A stretch of 64,000 nt of DNA from NCBI RefSeq assembly GCF_900112425.1, contig NZ_FOLP01000018.1, positions 1 to 64,000 of the forward strand, written 5' to 3'. This DNA is from Variovorax sp. OK212 (lineage in GTDB: Bacteria; Pseudomonadota; Gammaproteobacteria; Burkholderiales; Burkholderiaceae_C). Made by a program: the position numbers and the translations under genes. The notes under the pieces were generated by a model. It did not search any database. It was not told the DNA's origin and was given only the letters and a program-made list of their open reading frames with translations. Below are positions 25,685 through 33,154 of this stretch, piece after piece (within the stretch, counting starts at the first letter, position 1; the number at the start of each line of letters is the position of its first letter).

Positions 25685-27133
25685 TCAGCGCAGTTCGCCT
25701 GCGGGCGCCGCGAAGCCGCGGCCGCGCTTGGGTTCGGGCGGCAGCGGGCGCAGGGTGGTCACCGTGAGCTGGTCGTCGCCGAAGTACTTGGCGGCCACGG
25801 CCTGCACCTGGGCGGCCGTGACGGACTGCAGCCGCGCGACGATGCGCTCGCTGGCGTCCAGCGGCAGGCCCTGGATCCAGTTGCTGCCGAGTTCGCGCGC
25901 CTGCGCCATCACCGAGTCGCGCTTGTAGGTTTCGCTGGCCACCCACTGGGTCTTGACGCGGGCCAGTTCGGCTTCGCCCACGCCGTCCTTGGCGATGCGC
26001 GCCATCTGGGCGCGCAACGCGGCCTCGACCGCCTCGGCGCTCTTGCCGGCGGCCGGAACGCCGTCGAGCACGAAGAGCTGCGGGCCGCGGCCGACGAAGC
26101 CCGAATAGGCGCCGGCCGAATCGGCGACGCGGTCGGGGCCTTGCGTGAGCGCGCGGTCGAGCCGCGCACCGGCGTAGCCGTCGAGCACGGCCGACAGCAC
26201 CACCAGCGCCCAGGCGTCGCTGTTGGTGTCGTCGATGCCGGCGAGCTGCGGCACGCGGTAGGCGAGCGACACGTAGGCCTGCTCGGCCGGCGCCTTGAAT
26301 TCGAGGCGGCGCACGCCGCGCTGGGCGGGCTCGACGCGTGGCTTGCGCGCCGGCACGGCACGCGAGGGGATGCGGCCGTAGTACTTCTCGGCCATGGCGC
26401 GCACCTGCGCCACGTCGACATCGCCGGCCACCACCAGCACGGCGTTGGCGGGCACGTACCAGCGCTTGTGGAAGTCGCGCACGTCCTCGGGCGTCATGGC
26501 GTCGAGGTCGCTCATCCAGCCGACCACGGGGCGGTGGTACGGCGAGGCGGTGAAGACGGCGGCGTTCTGCTGCTCGCCGAGCAACGCGCGCGGCTGGTCT
26601 TCGGTGCGCAGGCGGCGCTCTTCCTTGACCACCTCGATCTCGCGCTTGAACTCGTCGTCGGGCCACTGGTTGTTGGCGAAGCGGTCGGACTCGAGCTTCA
26701 TCACCTGCTCGAGGCTGCCGACCGGAATCTGTTGGTAGTAGCCGGTGTAGTCGCGCGTGGTGAAGGCGTTTTCCTGGCCGCCCAGGGCCGCCACGCGGCG
26801 CGAGAACTCGCCGGGCTTGATGTCCTTGGTGCCCTTGAACATCATGTGTTCGAGCGCATGTGCCACACCGGAGGTGCCGTCGACCTCGTCCATGGAACCG
26901 ACGCGAACCCAGACCATCTGCACCGCCGTCGGCGAGCGCCGGTCGGGCTGCACGATCAGCGTCATGCCGTTGGCCAGGGTGAATTGCTGGGGGCCGGGCG
27001 CCGCGGCTGCGGCGGCGGAAGGCGCGGAGGAAGCCGGTGTGGGCTGGGCCAGCGCAGGCATGGCCCACGACGCGAAGAGCGCCATCGCCAGCACCGCACC
27101 AGACGCAGCACGGCGTGGCGGGAGGTGTTTCAT
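25685..27133 (-). CDS. M16-family zinc metallopeptidase, catalytic subunit
   Basis: A 482-residue periplasmic peptidase. The inverted zinc motif is HALEH in GVAHALEHMMFKGT, followed about 75 residues later by the Glu of the YYQQIPVGSLEQVMKLESDR region. The signal peptide is MKHLPPRRAASGAVLAMALFASWAMPALAQ. A short Ala/Pro/Ser-rich linker lies before the first domain. It is divergent from ftsY with only 29 bp between starts and forms a pair with the non-catalytic paralogue. Confidence 0.94.
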   Translation of the reverse strand: MKHLPPRRAASGAVLAMALFASWAMPALAQPTPASSAPSAAAAAAPGPQQFTLANGMTLIVQPDRRSPTAVQMVWVRVGSMDEVDGTSGVAHALEHMMFKGTKDIKPGEFSRRVAALGGQENAFTTRDYTGYYQQIPVGSLEQVMKLESDRFANNQWPDDEFKREIEVVKEERRLRTEDQPRALLGEQQNAAVFTASPYHRPVVGWMSDLDAMTPEDVRDFHKRWYVPANAVLVVAGDVDVAQVRAMAEKYYGRIPSRAVPARKPRVEPAQRGVRRLEFKAPAEQAYVSLAYRVPQLAGIDDTNSDAWALVVLSAVLDGYAGARLDRALTQGPDRVADSAGAYSGFVGRGPQLFVLDGVPAAGKSAEAVEAALRAQMARIAKDGVGEAELARVKTQWVASETYKRDSVMAQARELGSNWIQGLPLDASERIVARLQSVTAAQVQAVAAKYFGDDQLTVTTLRPLPPEPKRGRGFAAPAGELR

Positions 27134-27162
27134 AGAATGGGTCGGATTGTAAAAAGCTCCTG

Positions 27163-28527
27163 ATGTTCAGTTTCTTCAAGAAAAAACCGCCTGCCGAGAC
27201 CCCCGACACGCCGGCGCCCCCGTCGTCGGACGCGCCTGCCGCCCCGGAGCCCGCGCCCACGCGCTCGGTGTTCTCGCCTTCGAGCTGGTTCGGCTCGAAG
27301 CCGGCGGTGGAAGAAACGCCTGTGGCGCCACCGCCTGCTGCCCCGCCGCCCGCACCGCCACCCGCAGCACCACCGCCCGTTGCGCCGCCGCCTGCCGCAC
27401 CGCCTCTGGCGGCTCCTCCTGTTGTCGCACCGCCCCCGCCGGCTCCGTTGGTTGCCCCGCCGGTCGTGGCGCCCGCCGCACCCACGCCAGCCCCCATACC
27501 GGCACCGGTGCCTGCACCCGCCCCCGCACCGGTGTTCGTTGCGCCACCGCCGCCCGCTCCGGCACCGGTCCCCGTGCCCGCACCGGTCGCCGCCCCCGCC
27601 CCTGTCGCGGAAATTGCCGTCGCCACCGAGCGCAAGAGCTGGTTCGACAAGCTCAAGACCGGCCTGCGCAAGACCGGCACCGGCATCCAGGCGGTGTTCG
27701 TCAACGCGCAGATCGACGACGCGCTCTATGAAGAGCTCGAATCGGCCCTGCTGATGGCCGACACCGGCGTGAAGGCGACCGAGTTCCTGCTGGAAGACCT
27801 GCGCGGCCGCGTCAAGCGCCAGATGGCCACCAACGCCACCCAGGTCAAGGCGCTGCTGGCCGAGGCCGTGGCCGACCTGCTCAAGCCGCTGGAAAAGCCG
27901 CTGGTCATCGGCCAGTACACGCCCACCGTGATCATGGTGGCCGGCGTCAACGGCGCGGGCAAGACCACCTCCATCGGCAAGCTCACCAAGCACCTGGCCA
28001 ACGAAGGCGCCTCGGTGCTGCTGGCCGCGGCCGACACCTTCCGGGCGGCGGCGCGCGAGCAGCTGCTGGTCTGGGCCGACCGCAACACCGTCGAGATCGT
28101 GAGCAACGAGGGCGGCGACCCGTCGGCCGTGAGCTTCGACGCGGTGAACGCCGGCAAGGCGCGTGGCAAGGACGTGGTGCTGGTCGACACGGCCGGGCGC
28201 CTGCCCACGCAGCTGCACCTGATGGACGAGCTCAAGAAGATCAAGCGCGTGGTCACCAAGGCCGACGCCACCGCGCCGCACGAGGTGCTGCTGGTGATCG
28301 ACGGCAACACCGGCCAGAACGCGCTGGCGCAGGTCAAGGCCTTCGACGAAACGCTGGGCCTCACCGGCCTGATCGTGACCAAGCTCGACGGCACGGCCAA
28401 GGGCGGCGTGCTGTGCGCCATTGCGCGCGAACGGCCGATTCCGGTGTACTTCATCGGCGTGGGCGAGAAGCTGGAAGACCTCGAGACCTTCAGCGCACGC
28501 GAGTTCGCGCAAGCCCTGCTGGGCTGA
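27163..28527 (+). CDS. ftsY: Signal recognition particle receptor FtsY
   Basis: A 454-residue SRP receptor GTPase that docks ribosome-nascent-chain complexes at the inner membrane. The N domain starts near residue 155. G-domain motifs are GVNGAGKTTS (G1), DTFRAAAREQL, DTAGR and TKLDGTAKGG. The N-terminal A domain is unusual: residues about 50-148 are almost only Pro, Ala and Val instead of acidic residues, after a short basic FFKKK head. A terminator lies 20 bp past the stop. Confidence 0.97.
   Translation: MFSFFKKKPPAETPDTPAPPSSDAPAAPEPAPTRSVFSPSSWFGSKPAVEETPVAPPPAAPPPAPPPAAPPPVAPPPAAPPLAAPPVVAPPPPAPLVAPPVVAPAAPTPAPIPAPVPAPAPAPVFVAPPPPAPAPVPVPAPVAAPAPVAEIAVATERKSWFDKLKTGLRKTGTGIQAVFVNAQIDDALYEELESALLMADTGVKATEFLLEDLRGRVKRQMATNATQVKALLAEAVADLLKPLEKPLVIGQYTPTVIMVAGVNGAGKTTSIGKLTKHLANEGASVLLAAADTFRAAAREQLLVWADRNTVEIVSNEGGDPSAVSFDAVNAGKARGKDVVLVDTAGRLPTQLHLMDELKKIKRVVTKADATAPHEVLLVIDGNTGQNALAQVKAFDETLGLTGLIVTKLDGTAKGGVLCAIARERPIPVYFIGVGEKLEDLETFSAREFAQALLG
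27310..27606 (+). repeat. Low-complexity Pro/Ala-coding tract in ftsY
   Basis: About 300 bp of imperfect repeats of CCGCC/GCACC triplets encode runs such as PPPAPPPAAPPP and later PAPVPAPAPAP. Different codons are used for Pro (CCG, CCC, CCA, CCT), so it is not a recent pure triplet expansion. Confidence 0.8.
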
Positions 28528-28546
28528 CGCCGGCACCCTCCAATGT

Positions 28547-28580
28547 AAAAACGGCCCCCGCTTGCGCCGGGGCCGTTTTT
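28547..28580 (+). terminator. Intrinsic terminator after ftsY
   Basis: AAAACGGCCCC at 28547-28557 pairs with GGGGCCGTTTT at 28569-28579, with an 11-bp loop, followed by further T-rich sequence. It is 20 bp past the ftsY stop and, having A runs on the other side, could also serve the convergent lipoprotein gene. Confidence 0.9.
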
Positions 28581-28638
28581 CTTTTCTTCTTCTCTCCCTG
28601 CTCCCTGCTCCCTGCCCCCCGCCCTTCTCGGGCTGATG

Positions 28639-28658
28639 GCGGACGGATGGTCGTCCGC
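28639..28658. terminator. Second hairpin between convergent ftsY and lipoprotein genes
   Basis: GCGGACG, a 6-bp loop and CGTCCGC form a perfect 7-bp stem. It is followed on the plus strand by TCTTCTCTTTT, so it may act as a back-up terminator for ftsY. The preceding stretch contains three CTCCCTG units in a row. Confidence 0.5.
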
Positions 28659-28675
28659 TCTTCTCTTTTCCTGGG

Positions 28676-29677
28676 TCAGAGGCCGAACGGCCCCGTGGGC
28701 ATGCACAGCACGCGGCCCGTGCAGTTGCTTGCCTTGTAGTAGTACGTGCGGTTCTCCCCCCCGACGACCAGCGGGCCGACGAAGGCGAAGCCCTCCGCAC
28801 CCATGGCGTTGGACTTCTCGATGTCGGCCTCCAGGGTGCTCTGCCCCGGCACGGCCTGGAACGTGAAGGTGGTGGATTGCGACAGGTCCTTCACGAAGAT
28901 GTTGCCGAACATGGCCGGACCGCGGAAGCGGAAGCCGCGTGCGCCCGCTTCCTCGAACTGAGCCAAGGCGCCGTTCGTGTCGGCCGCGTCGTCCTTCACT
29001 TCATAGGAGAAGGTGGAGCCGGCATCCGAGCTCTTCTCGAAGATCGCGACGTTGGCCCCGCCGAAGAGGAAGAACGGCGAGACATTGAAGTAGCCGTCGG
29101 CGCCCTGGGCGTTGCTGCCGGCAATGAAGTCGGTCTTGTTCGTGGCCGCGGCATCCGTGCGGTAGCTGTAGGTGGCGCTGGTGTTGCTGTCCTTGCGGTA
29201 CAGCATGACCGACACGCCGTTCACGCTGTCGGCGCCGACCCAGTGGTAGCCGCGGCCGCCCGCTTCGTTGGCCTGGAGCAGGAACGCAGCGGTGTCCGCC
29301 GGCTCGCCCTTCGTCTCGTACACATAGGTGGTGTCGCCGGTCTTCACGTAGACATTGGCGCCGGTGCCGGATGCGGGCGCCGTCAACGCGCTCAGGAACA
29401 TGAACCCCTTGGCGCCCTCGGTATCGAGGTCATTCAGGAAACCGGCGGTATCGACGGGGTACGGCACTTGCTCGTACATGAAGGTGCTGACCGCGGGTGC
29501 CGGTTCGGGTGCGGGTTCCGGTTCGGGCACCGGTTCGGGCGCGGGTGCCGGAGCGGGAACCGACGGAATGCCGCCGATGGGTGCGAAACCGTTGCCGTCG
29601 TTGCCGCCGCCACCGCACGCCGCCAAGGCGAGGGTTGCAGCCACTGCAGCGGCCACGGCCGCGAACTTGAAATTCAT
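28676..29677 (-). CDS. Predicted lipoprotein with five tandem ~50-residue repeats
   Basis: A 333-residue protein I do not recognise by name. A signal peptide ends in the lipobox LALAAC (Cys21), then a Gly/Pro/Glu/Ala linker to residue 63. Residues 64-316 are five related units, each like T-[FY]-x-Y ... D ... [FL] ... E-x-G-A-x-G-[FY] ... followed by a final strand such as YVKTGD or IFVKD. The beta-alpha-beta-beta pattern resembles DUF4177 units. A GGAGG ribosome site precedes ATG 29677. It lies downstream of the kinase gene on the same strand but after a 200-bp gap. Probably anchored to a membrane; function unknown. Confidence 0.85.
   Translation of the reverse strand: MNFKFAAVAAAVAATLALAACGGGGNDGNGFAPIGGIPSVPAPAPAPEPVPEPEPAPEPAPAVSTFMYEQVPYPVDTAGFLNDLDTEGAKGFMFLSALTAPASGTGANVYVKTGDTTYVYETKGEPADTAAFLLQANEAGGRGYHWVGADSVNGVSVMLYRKDSNTSATYSYRTDAAATNKTDFIAGSNAQGADGYFNVSPFFLFGGANVAIFEKSSDAGSTFSYEVKDDAADTNGALAQFEEAGARGFRFRGPAMFGNIFVKDLSQSTTFTFQAVPGQSTLEADIEKSNAMGAEGFAFVGPLVVGGENRTYYYKASNCTGRVLCMPTGPFGL
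28730..29488 (-). repeat. Five internal repeats coding the lipoprotein body
   Basis: Repeat units fall at about residues 64-115, 116-167, 168-220, 221-267 and 268-316. Their shared core is a turn of the type EAGARGF, EAGGRGY, AQGADGY, TEGAKGF or AMGAEGF. Units are diverged, so the duplication is old. Confidence 0.75.
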
Positions 29678-29858
29678 TGGAAAAAACCTCCGGGATCGAT
29701 TCGATAGTTCTGAGCGCACCGGCAGCGCCCGGAATTGCTCCGAAGTGCCAGCGCCTATCGAAGGTAAAGGCAGGCCATTGCCTTCACCAGTGCCGAAAGT
29801 CACATCATCTGACGTCTATGGCATGCATCAGCATGCAAATTAGTACAAATTGATTCAA

Positions 29859-29874
29859 CCGCTTTCGAAGGCGG
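29859..29874 (-). terminator. Hairpin after the histidine kinase stop
   Basis: CCGC and GCGG flank TTTCGAAG just past the kinase stop codon; on the minus strand the stem is followed by TTGAATCAATTTG. The T tract is weak. It lies in an AT-rich 200-bp gap that also holds two close GCATGCA motifs (29821-29837) and probably the lipoprotein promoter. Confidence 0.4.
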
Positions 29875-29877
29875 CAT

Positions 29878-31671
29878 CTACCTGGCACCGAGCTCCGTCA
29901 TCGCCCGCAACAGCGATTCAGCCGCCACCGGCTTGAACAGCACCGGCACGCGCGACTCGCGCACGCGCTGCAGACGGTCGGGCGAGGTCTCGCCCGTGAT
30001 GAGCAGCAGCGGCGTGGCCGCGCCGTCGTCGTCGCCCTGGCTGAGGCGAAGGCCCGCGTCGAGTCCGTCGGCGCCGTCGGCCAGGCGGTAGTCGCACAGC
30101 AGCAGGTCGAAAGGCCGGCCCTCGGCCGCCGCCTGGCGCAGCGCGGCCGCGGCGGCGGCCTCGCTGTCCACGGCGTGCGCGTCGACCGCGTGGGAACGCA
30201 GCAAGCCGGTCATGGCCTCGCGGATCTCCAGCTCGTCGTCGAGCAGCAGCACGCGGCCAGGCAGCGCAAGGGCCGGGTTGCGAAAGCCCGCGGGGGCGTC
30301 GGCAACGCACGGCGCGGCCATCGGCGTGCCGGCCGGCGCCCCGATGGCAGGCACCACCACCCGGAAGAAGGTGCCGCGGCCCGGCCGCGAATGCATCTGC
30401 ACCGGATGCCCGAGCAGCCGCGACAGCCGCTGCACGATCGACAGCCCGATGCCCAGGCCGCGCGAACGGTCGCGGCCCGGATTGTTGACCTGGTAGAACT
30501 CCTCGAAGATCCGGCTCGACTGCTCCCGCGCAATGCCGATGCCGCTGTCGCGCACCTCGATCCACACCGTGTCGCCGCGGTCGCGCGCCGTGACGGTCAC
30601 GCCGCCGCGCGCCGTGTACTTCAGCGCGTTGTCCATCAGGTTGGACAGCATGCGGTGCAGCAGCTGCGGGTCGCTGTGCACCCACAGGCCGCTGGCGCGC
30701 ACGCGAAGCTGCAGTTCTTTCTGCTCGGCGCGCGCCGCGAAGGTGTGGTTGAGCGGCAGGAACAGCGCGTCGAGCTGCACCGGCTGCGGCGCGGGCGTGA
30801 TCACGCCGGCGTCGAGGCGCGAGACATCGAGCATGGTGTCCAGCGACGCGCCCAGCGCGTTCACCGCGCGCATCAGGCGCTCGGCGTTGCGGCCTTCGGG
30901 GCGGCCGCGCAACTCGTTTTCCAGCGCCGCGCCGAACAGCGCAATGGCATGCAGCGGCTGGCGCAGGTCGTGGCTGGCGGTGCCGAGGAAGCGCGTCTTC
31001 TCCTCGCTGGCGCGCTCGGTGGCGGCGATCTGCTCGCCCAGCCGCACGGCCAGCGCCTCGTTCTCGAAACGCAGCATGAGCGATTCGGTCAGCAGCTTGT
31101 GCTGGCCCGTTCCCGCGTGCAGCGTAAGCAACAGGTAGGCCGCGCCGGCAGCCGCCAGGAACAGGTGCAAGCCGTCGCCCTGCCAGGCCAGCGCGGTGAT
31201 CATGCCCAGCGACATCGGCATGGTGTAGCCGAACAGCGCCGGCTTCAGCGGCCACAGCGACTGCGCGGCCCGCGCGCAGCTGCCGACGATCACGGTCATC
31301 AGCAGCGAGGTCATCGGCAGGTTGTTGTGCGGCACGATGAGCCAGGGCACCACCGCCGTGACCATGCTCACCAGCGTGACCATGCGCGAGATCTTGCGGG
31401 CCCAGTACGCGCTTTCGTGCGCCGGCCGCCCGGGCGTCCAGCGCGGGGTGAAGAGCACGTAGATGTCGGCGATCAGCAGCGCGGCCAGCCAGAACAGCAG
31501 GCTCGGGTCCTTCAGCTGCGAATAGATGATCGCGCCGAACACGATCACGAAGACCATGTGGGTCAGCGTGGAGGCGATGTAGGTGCTGTAGACCGACGCG
31601 ATGTTCTCGCGCAGCACCCGCTGAGCGAGCGCGATGTCGGCCGAGGGGTCGTTCTGCGCCGCGGCTGGCAC
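29878..31671 (-). CDS. Hybrid sensor histidine kinase with C-terminal receiver
   Basis: A 597-residue inner-membrane sensor kinase. About six hydrophobic segments fill residues 35-185 without a large periplasmic domain. The dimerisation/phosphoacceptor site is His234 in TASHDLRQPLHAI; the ATPase domain has the N box (NLMDNALKYTA), G1 (DSGIGIA) and G2 (GLGIGLSIV). A receiver domain from about residue 470 (LLLDDELEIREAM) has its Asp in LLLCDYRLADG. It is 7 bp downstream of a LuxR-type response regulator, its likely partner. The stimulus is unknown. Confidence 0.93.
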   Translation of the reverse strand: MPAAAQNDPSADIALAQRVLRENIASVYSTYIASTLTHMVFVIVFGAIIYSQLKDPSLLFWLAALLIADIYVLFTPRWTPGRPAHESAYWARKISRMVTLVSMVTAVVPWLIVPHNNLPMTSLLMTVIVGSCARAAQSLWPLKPALFGYTMPMSLGMITALAWQGDGLHLFLAAAGAAYLLLTLHAGTGQHKLLTESLMLRFENEALAVRLGEQIAATERASEEKTRFLGTASHDLRQPLHAIALFGAALENELRGRPEGRNAERLMRAVNALGASLDTMLDVSRLDAGVITPAPQPVQLDALFLPLNHTFAARAEQKELQLRVRASGLWVHSDPQLLHRMLSNLMDNALKYTARGGVTVTARDRGDTVWIEVRDSGIGIAREQSSRIFEEFYQVNNPGRDRSRGLGIGLSIVQRLSRLLGHPVQMHSRPGRGTFFRVVVPAIGAPAGTPMAAPCVADAPAGFRNPALALPGRVLLLDDELEIREAMTGLLRSHAVDAHAVDSEAAAAAALRQAAAEGRPFDLLLCDYRLADGADGLDAGLRLSQGDDDGAATPLLLITGETSPDRLQRVRESRVPVLFKPVAAESLLRAMTELGAR

Positions 31672-31678
31672 GCTCGGG

Positions 31679-32395
31679 TCAGTGCAGCGTGCTGATCAGC
31701 TGGGCGCGCGAACGCATCCCGAACAGCAGCAGGATGGTCGATACATGGTTCTTCACCGTGCCTTCGCTCAGGTTCGCGAGCTGCGCGATTTCCTTGTTGG
31801 CCTTGCCCTCGAGCACCCACTGCAGCACCTGCATCTGGCGCGGCGTGAGCTCCTGCCAGGCGCCGGCATGGGCGAATTCGGCGTAGCCGGTGAGCGCCCT
31901 GGGCGTGGCCGGCGGCGGCAGTTCGGCCGCGCCAGCCAGGGGATCGAGCAGGCCGCAGGCGCGGATGAAGCTCACCACTTCCTTCAGGTCGGCCGATTTC
32001 GGCAGGAAGGCCGCGGCGCCCAATGCGAGCACGCCCTGCGCCAGGGTGGTGTTGCCCGTGCCCGAAAGCACCACGATGCGCGCGCTGGGGAACCGCAGGC
32101 GGAATTCGGCCAGGCCGCTCAGGCCGTGGGTGTCGGGCAGCGCCAGGTCGAGCAGCACGAGGCCGATGGCGGCCTGGTGGGTTTCGTACAAAGCAAGCGC
32201 GTCGGCGACGTTGCCGGCCTCGAAGACCTCGATGTGGGCGCCGGATGAGGCGGCCTGTGCCTGCACCAGCGCGCAGACGCCCAGGCGCAGCAGGTCGTGG
32301 TCGTCAACCACCAGGATGGCCGTGGGCGCGCGGGGAGGTGTGCCGGTCTCCGCGGCCGGTGACAGCGGTGCGGGGGCAGAGTCGATGGGTACCAC
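31679..32395 (-). CDS. Response regulator, NarL/FixJ type with LuxR helix-turn-helix
   Basis: A 238-residue cytoplasmic regulator. The receiver has acidic residues in VVDDHDLLRLG, the phospho-acceptor Asp83 in LLDLALPDTHG, and Lys in AAAFLPKSADL. The LuxR-type domain LTPRQMQVLQWVLEGKANKEIA...SEGTVKNHVSTIL follows at about residues 183-232. There is a longer-than-usual Pro/Ala N-terminal tail of about 24 residues. Co-transcribed with the hybrid kinase downstream. Targets are not visible in the window. Confidence 0.93.
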   Translation of the reverse strand: MVPIDSAPAPLSPAAETGTPPRAPTAILVVDDHDLLRLGVCALVQAQAASSGAHIEVFEAGNVADALALYETHQAAIGLVLLDLALPDTHGLSGLAEFRLRFPSARIVVLSGTGNTTLAQGVLALGAAAFLPKSADLKEVVSFIRACGLLDPLAGAAELPPPATPRALTGYAEFAHAGAWQELTPRQMQVLQWVLEGKANKEIAQLANLSEGTVKNHVSTILLLFGMRSRAQLISTLH

Positions 32396-32591
32396 GTGCG
32401 CGATCTTAGCGGGGCCACATTTTGGCGACAGTGCTGAAAGTCATGGGATCACAGATGGCTGTAGTGCTTAATGCTACTTTATTGATAGCAATTTCACATG
32501 GCATGCGCGCTTGCCATCGGGCTTTTCTGGGGGCACCATGAAAGCCTCGCCCCCCGAACGGCGCCACGAACGGCGCTCCTGGAGACTTCGA

Positions 32592-33056
32592 ATGGCCCAC
32601 ACCGCCGCCGCCCCGCTCGACACCAGCGACCGCAAGGTCGACCGCCTGCTCGCCCACTACGAGCAGAGTCACCGCCACCCGACCAACGAACTGATCCACT
32701 TCGCGGCCATCCCCGCGATCATGCTGAGCATCGTCGGGCTGCTGTTCGCGGTCCATCCGTGGGTGGCCTACGGCTTCGTGGCGGCCAGCCTGGTCTATTA
32801 CGCGCTGCTGCGCGCGCCGGTCTTCCTGCTGACCATGGCGCTCCTGACCGCCGTGGCCCTGGGCCTGGTCCATGCGATGGGCGGGCTTGTATTACCGGTT
32901 TCGGCCGCTATCTTTGTAGTGGCCTGGATCTTCCAGTTCGTGGGCCACAAGGTCGAAGGCAAGAAGCCGTCGTTCTTCGAAGACATCCAATATCTCTGGG
33001 TCGGCCCGCTGTTCGTGCTCTCCAAGCTGTTCCTAAAGCTCGGCATCCGCTGGTAG
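32592..33056 (+). CDS. Mpo1/DUF962-family membrane protein
   Basis: A 154-residue inner-membrane protein with the DUF962 plan: RKVDRLLAHYEQSHRHPTNELIHFAAIPAIM at the N-terminus, about four membrane segments, and the motif FVGHKVEGKKPSFFEDIQYLWVGPLF. The yeast homologue Mpo1 is an Fe2+-dependent dioxygenase in phytosphingosine alpha-oxidation; the bacterial role is not established. The conserved His residues of HRHP and GHK are kept. GGAG lies about 8 bp before ATG 32592. It precedes rpoH by 98 bp. Confidence 0.87.
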   Translation: MAHTAAAPLDTSDRKVDRLLAHYEQSHRHPTNELIHFAAIPAIMLSIVGLLFAVHPWVAYGFVAASLVYYALLRAPVFLLTMALLTAVALGLVHAMGGLVLPVSAAIFVVAWIFQFVGHKVEGKKPSFFEDIQYLWVGPLFVLSKLFLKLGIRW

Positions 33057-33099
33057 CTTTCAGCTATCCGGGCGATAGGAATCCAAGGGAACCCTGGGC

Positions 33100-33126
33100 T
33101 TAGCACTCCCTCTAACCGAGTGCTAA
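33100..33126. promoter_or_regulatory. CIRCE operator (HrcA-binding site) upstream of rpoH
   Basis: TTAGCACTC at 33100-33108, nine bases, then GAGTGCTAA at 33118-33126: a perfect match to the CIRCE consensus TTAGCACTC-N9-GAGTGCTAA bound by the heat-shock repressor HrcA. It ends 28 bp before the rpoH start at 33155. TAATAT at 33124-33129 could be a -10 box with TTAGCA (33100-33105) as -35 at 18 bp, which would place the operator over the promoter. Confidence 0.92.
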
Positions 33127-33154
33127 TATGGCCAACACAAAGGAGTTTCCCCTG

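Noticed and set aside
25671..27704. N-terminal extension of the second M16 gene through the first and into ftsY
   Set aside because: The frame is merely open; a signal peptide and normal domain start lie at 25670, and the extension is antisense to the Pro-rich ftsY tract.
32472..32490. TGCTA...TAGCA repeat before the Mpo1-like gene, like short dispersed repeats of Comamonadaceae
   Set aside because: Only a 5-bp arm and one copy of this form in the window (a weaker TAGCT/AGCTA lies at 33054-33066), so no repeat family can be supported here.
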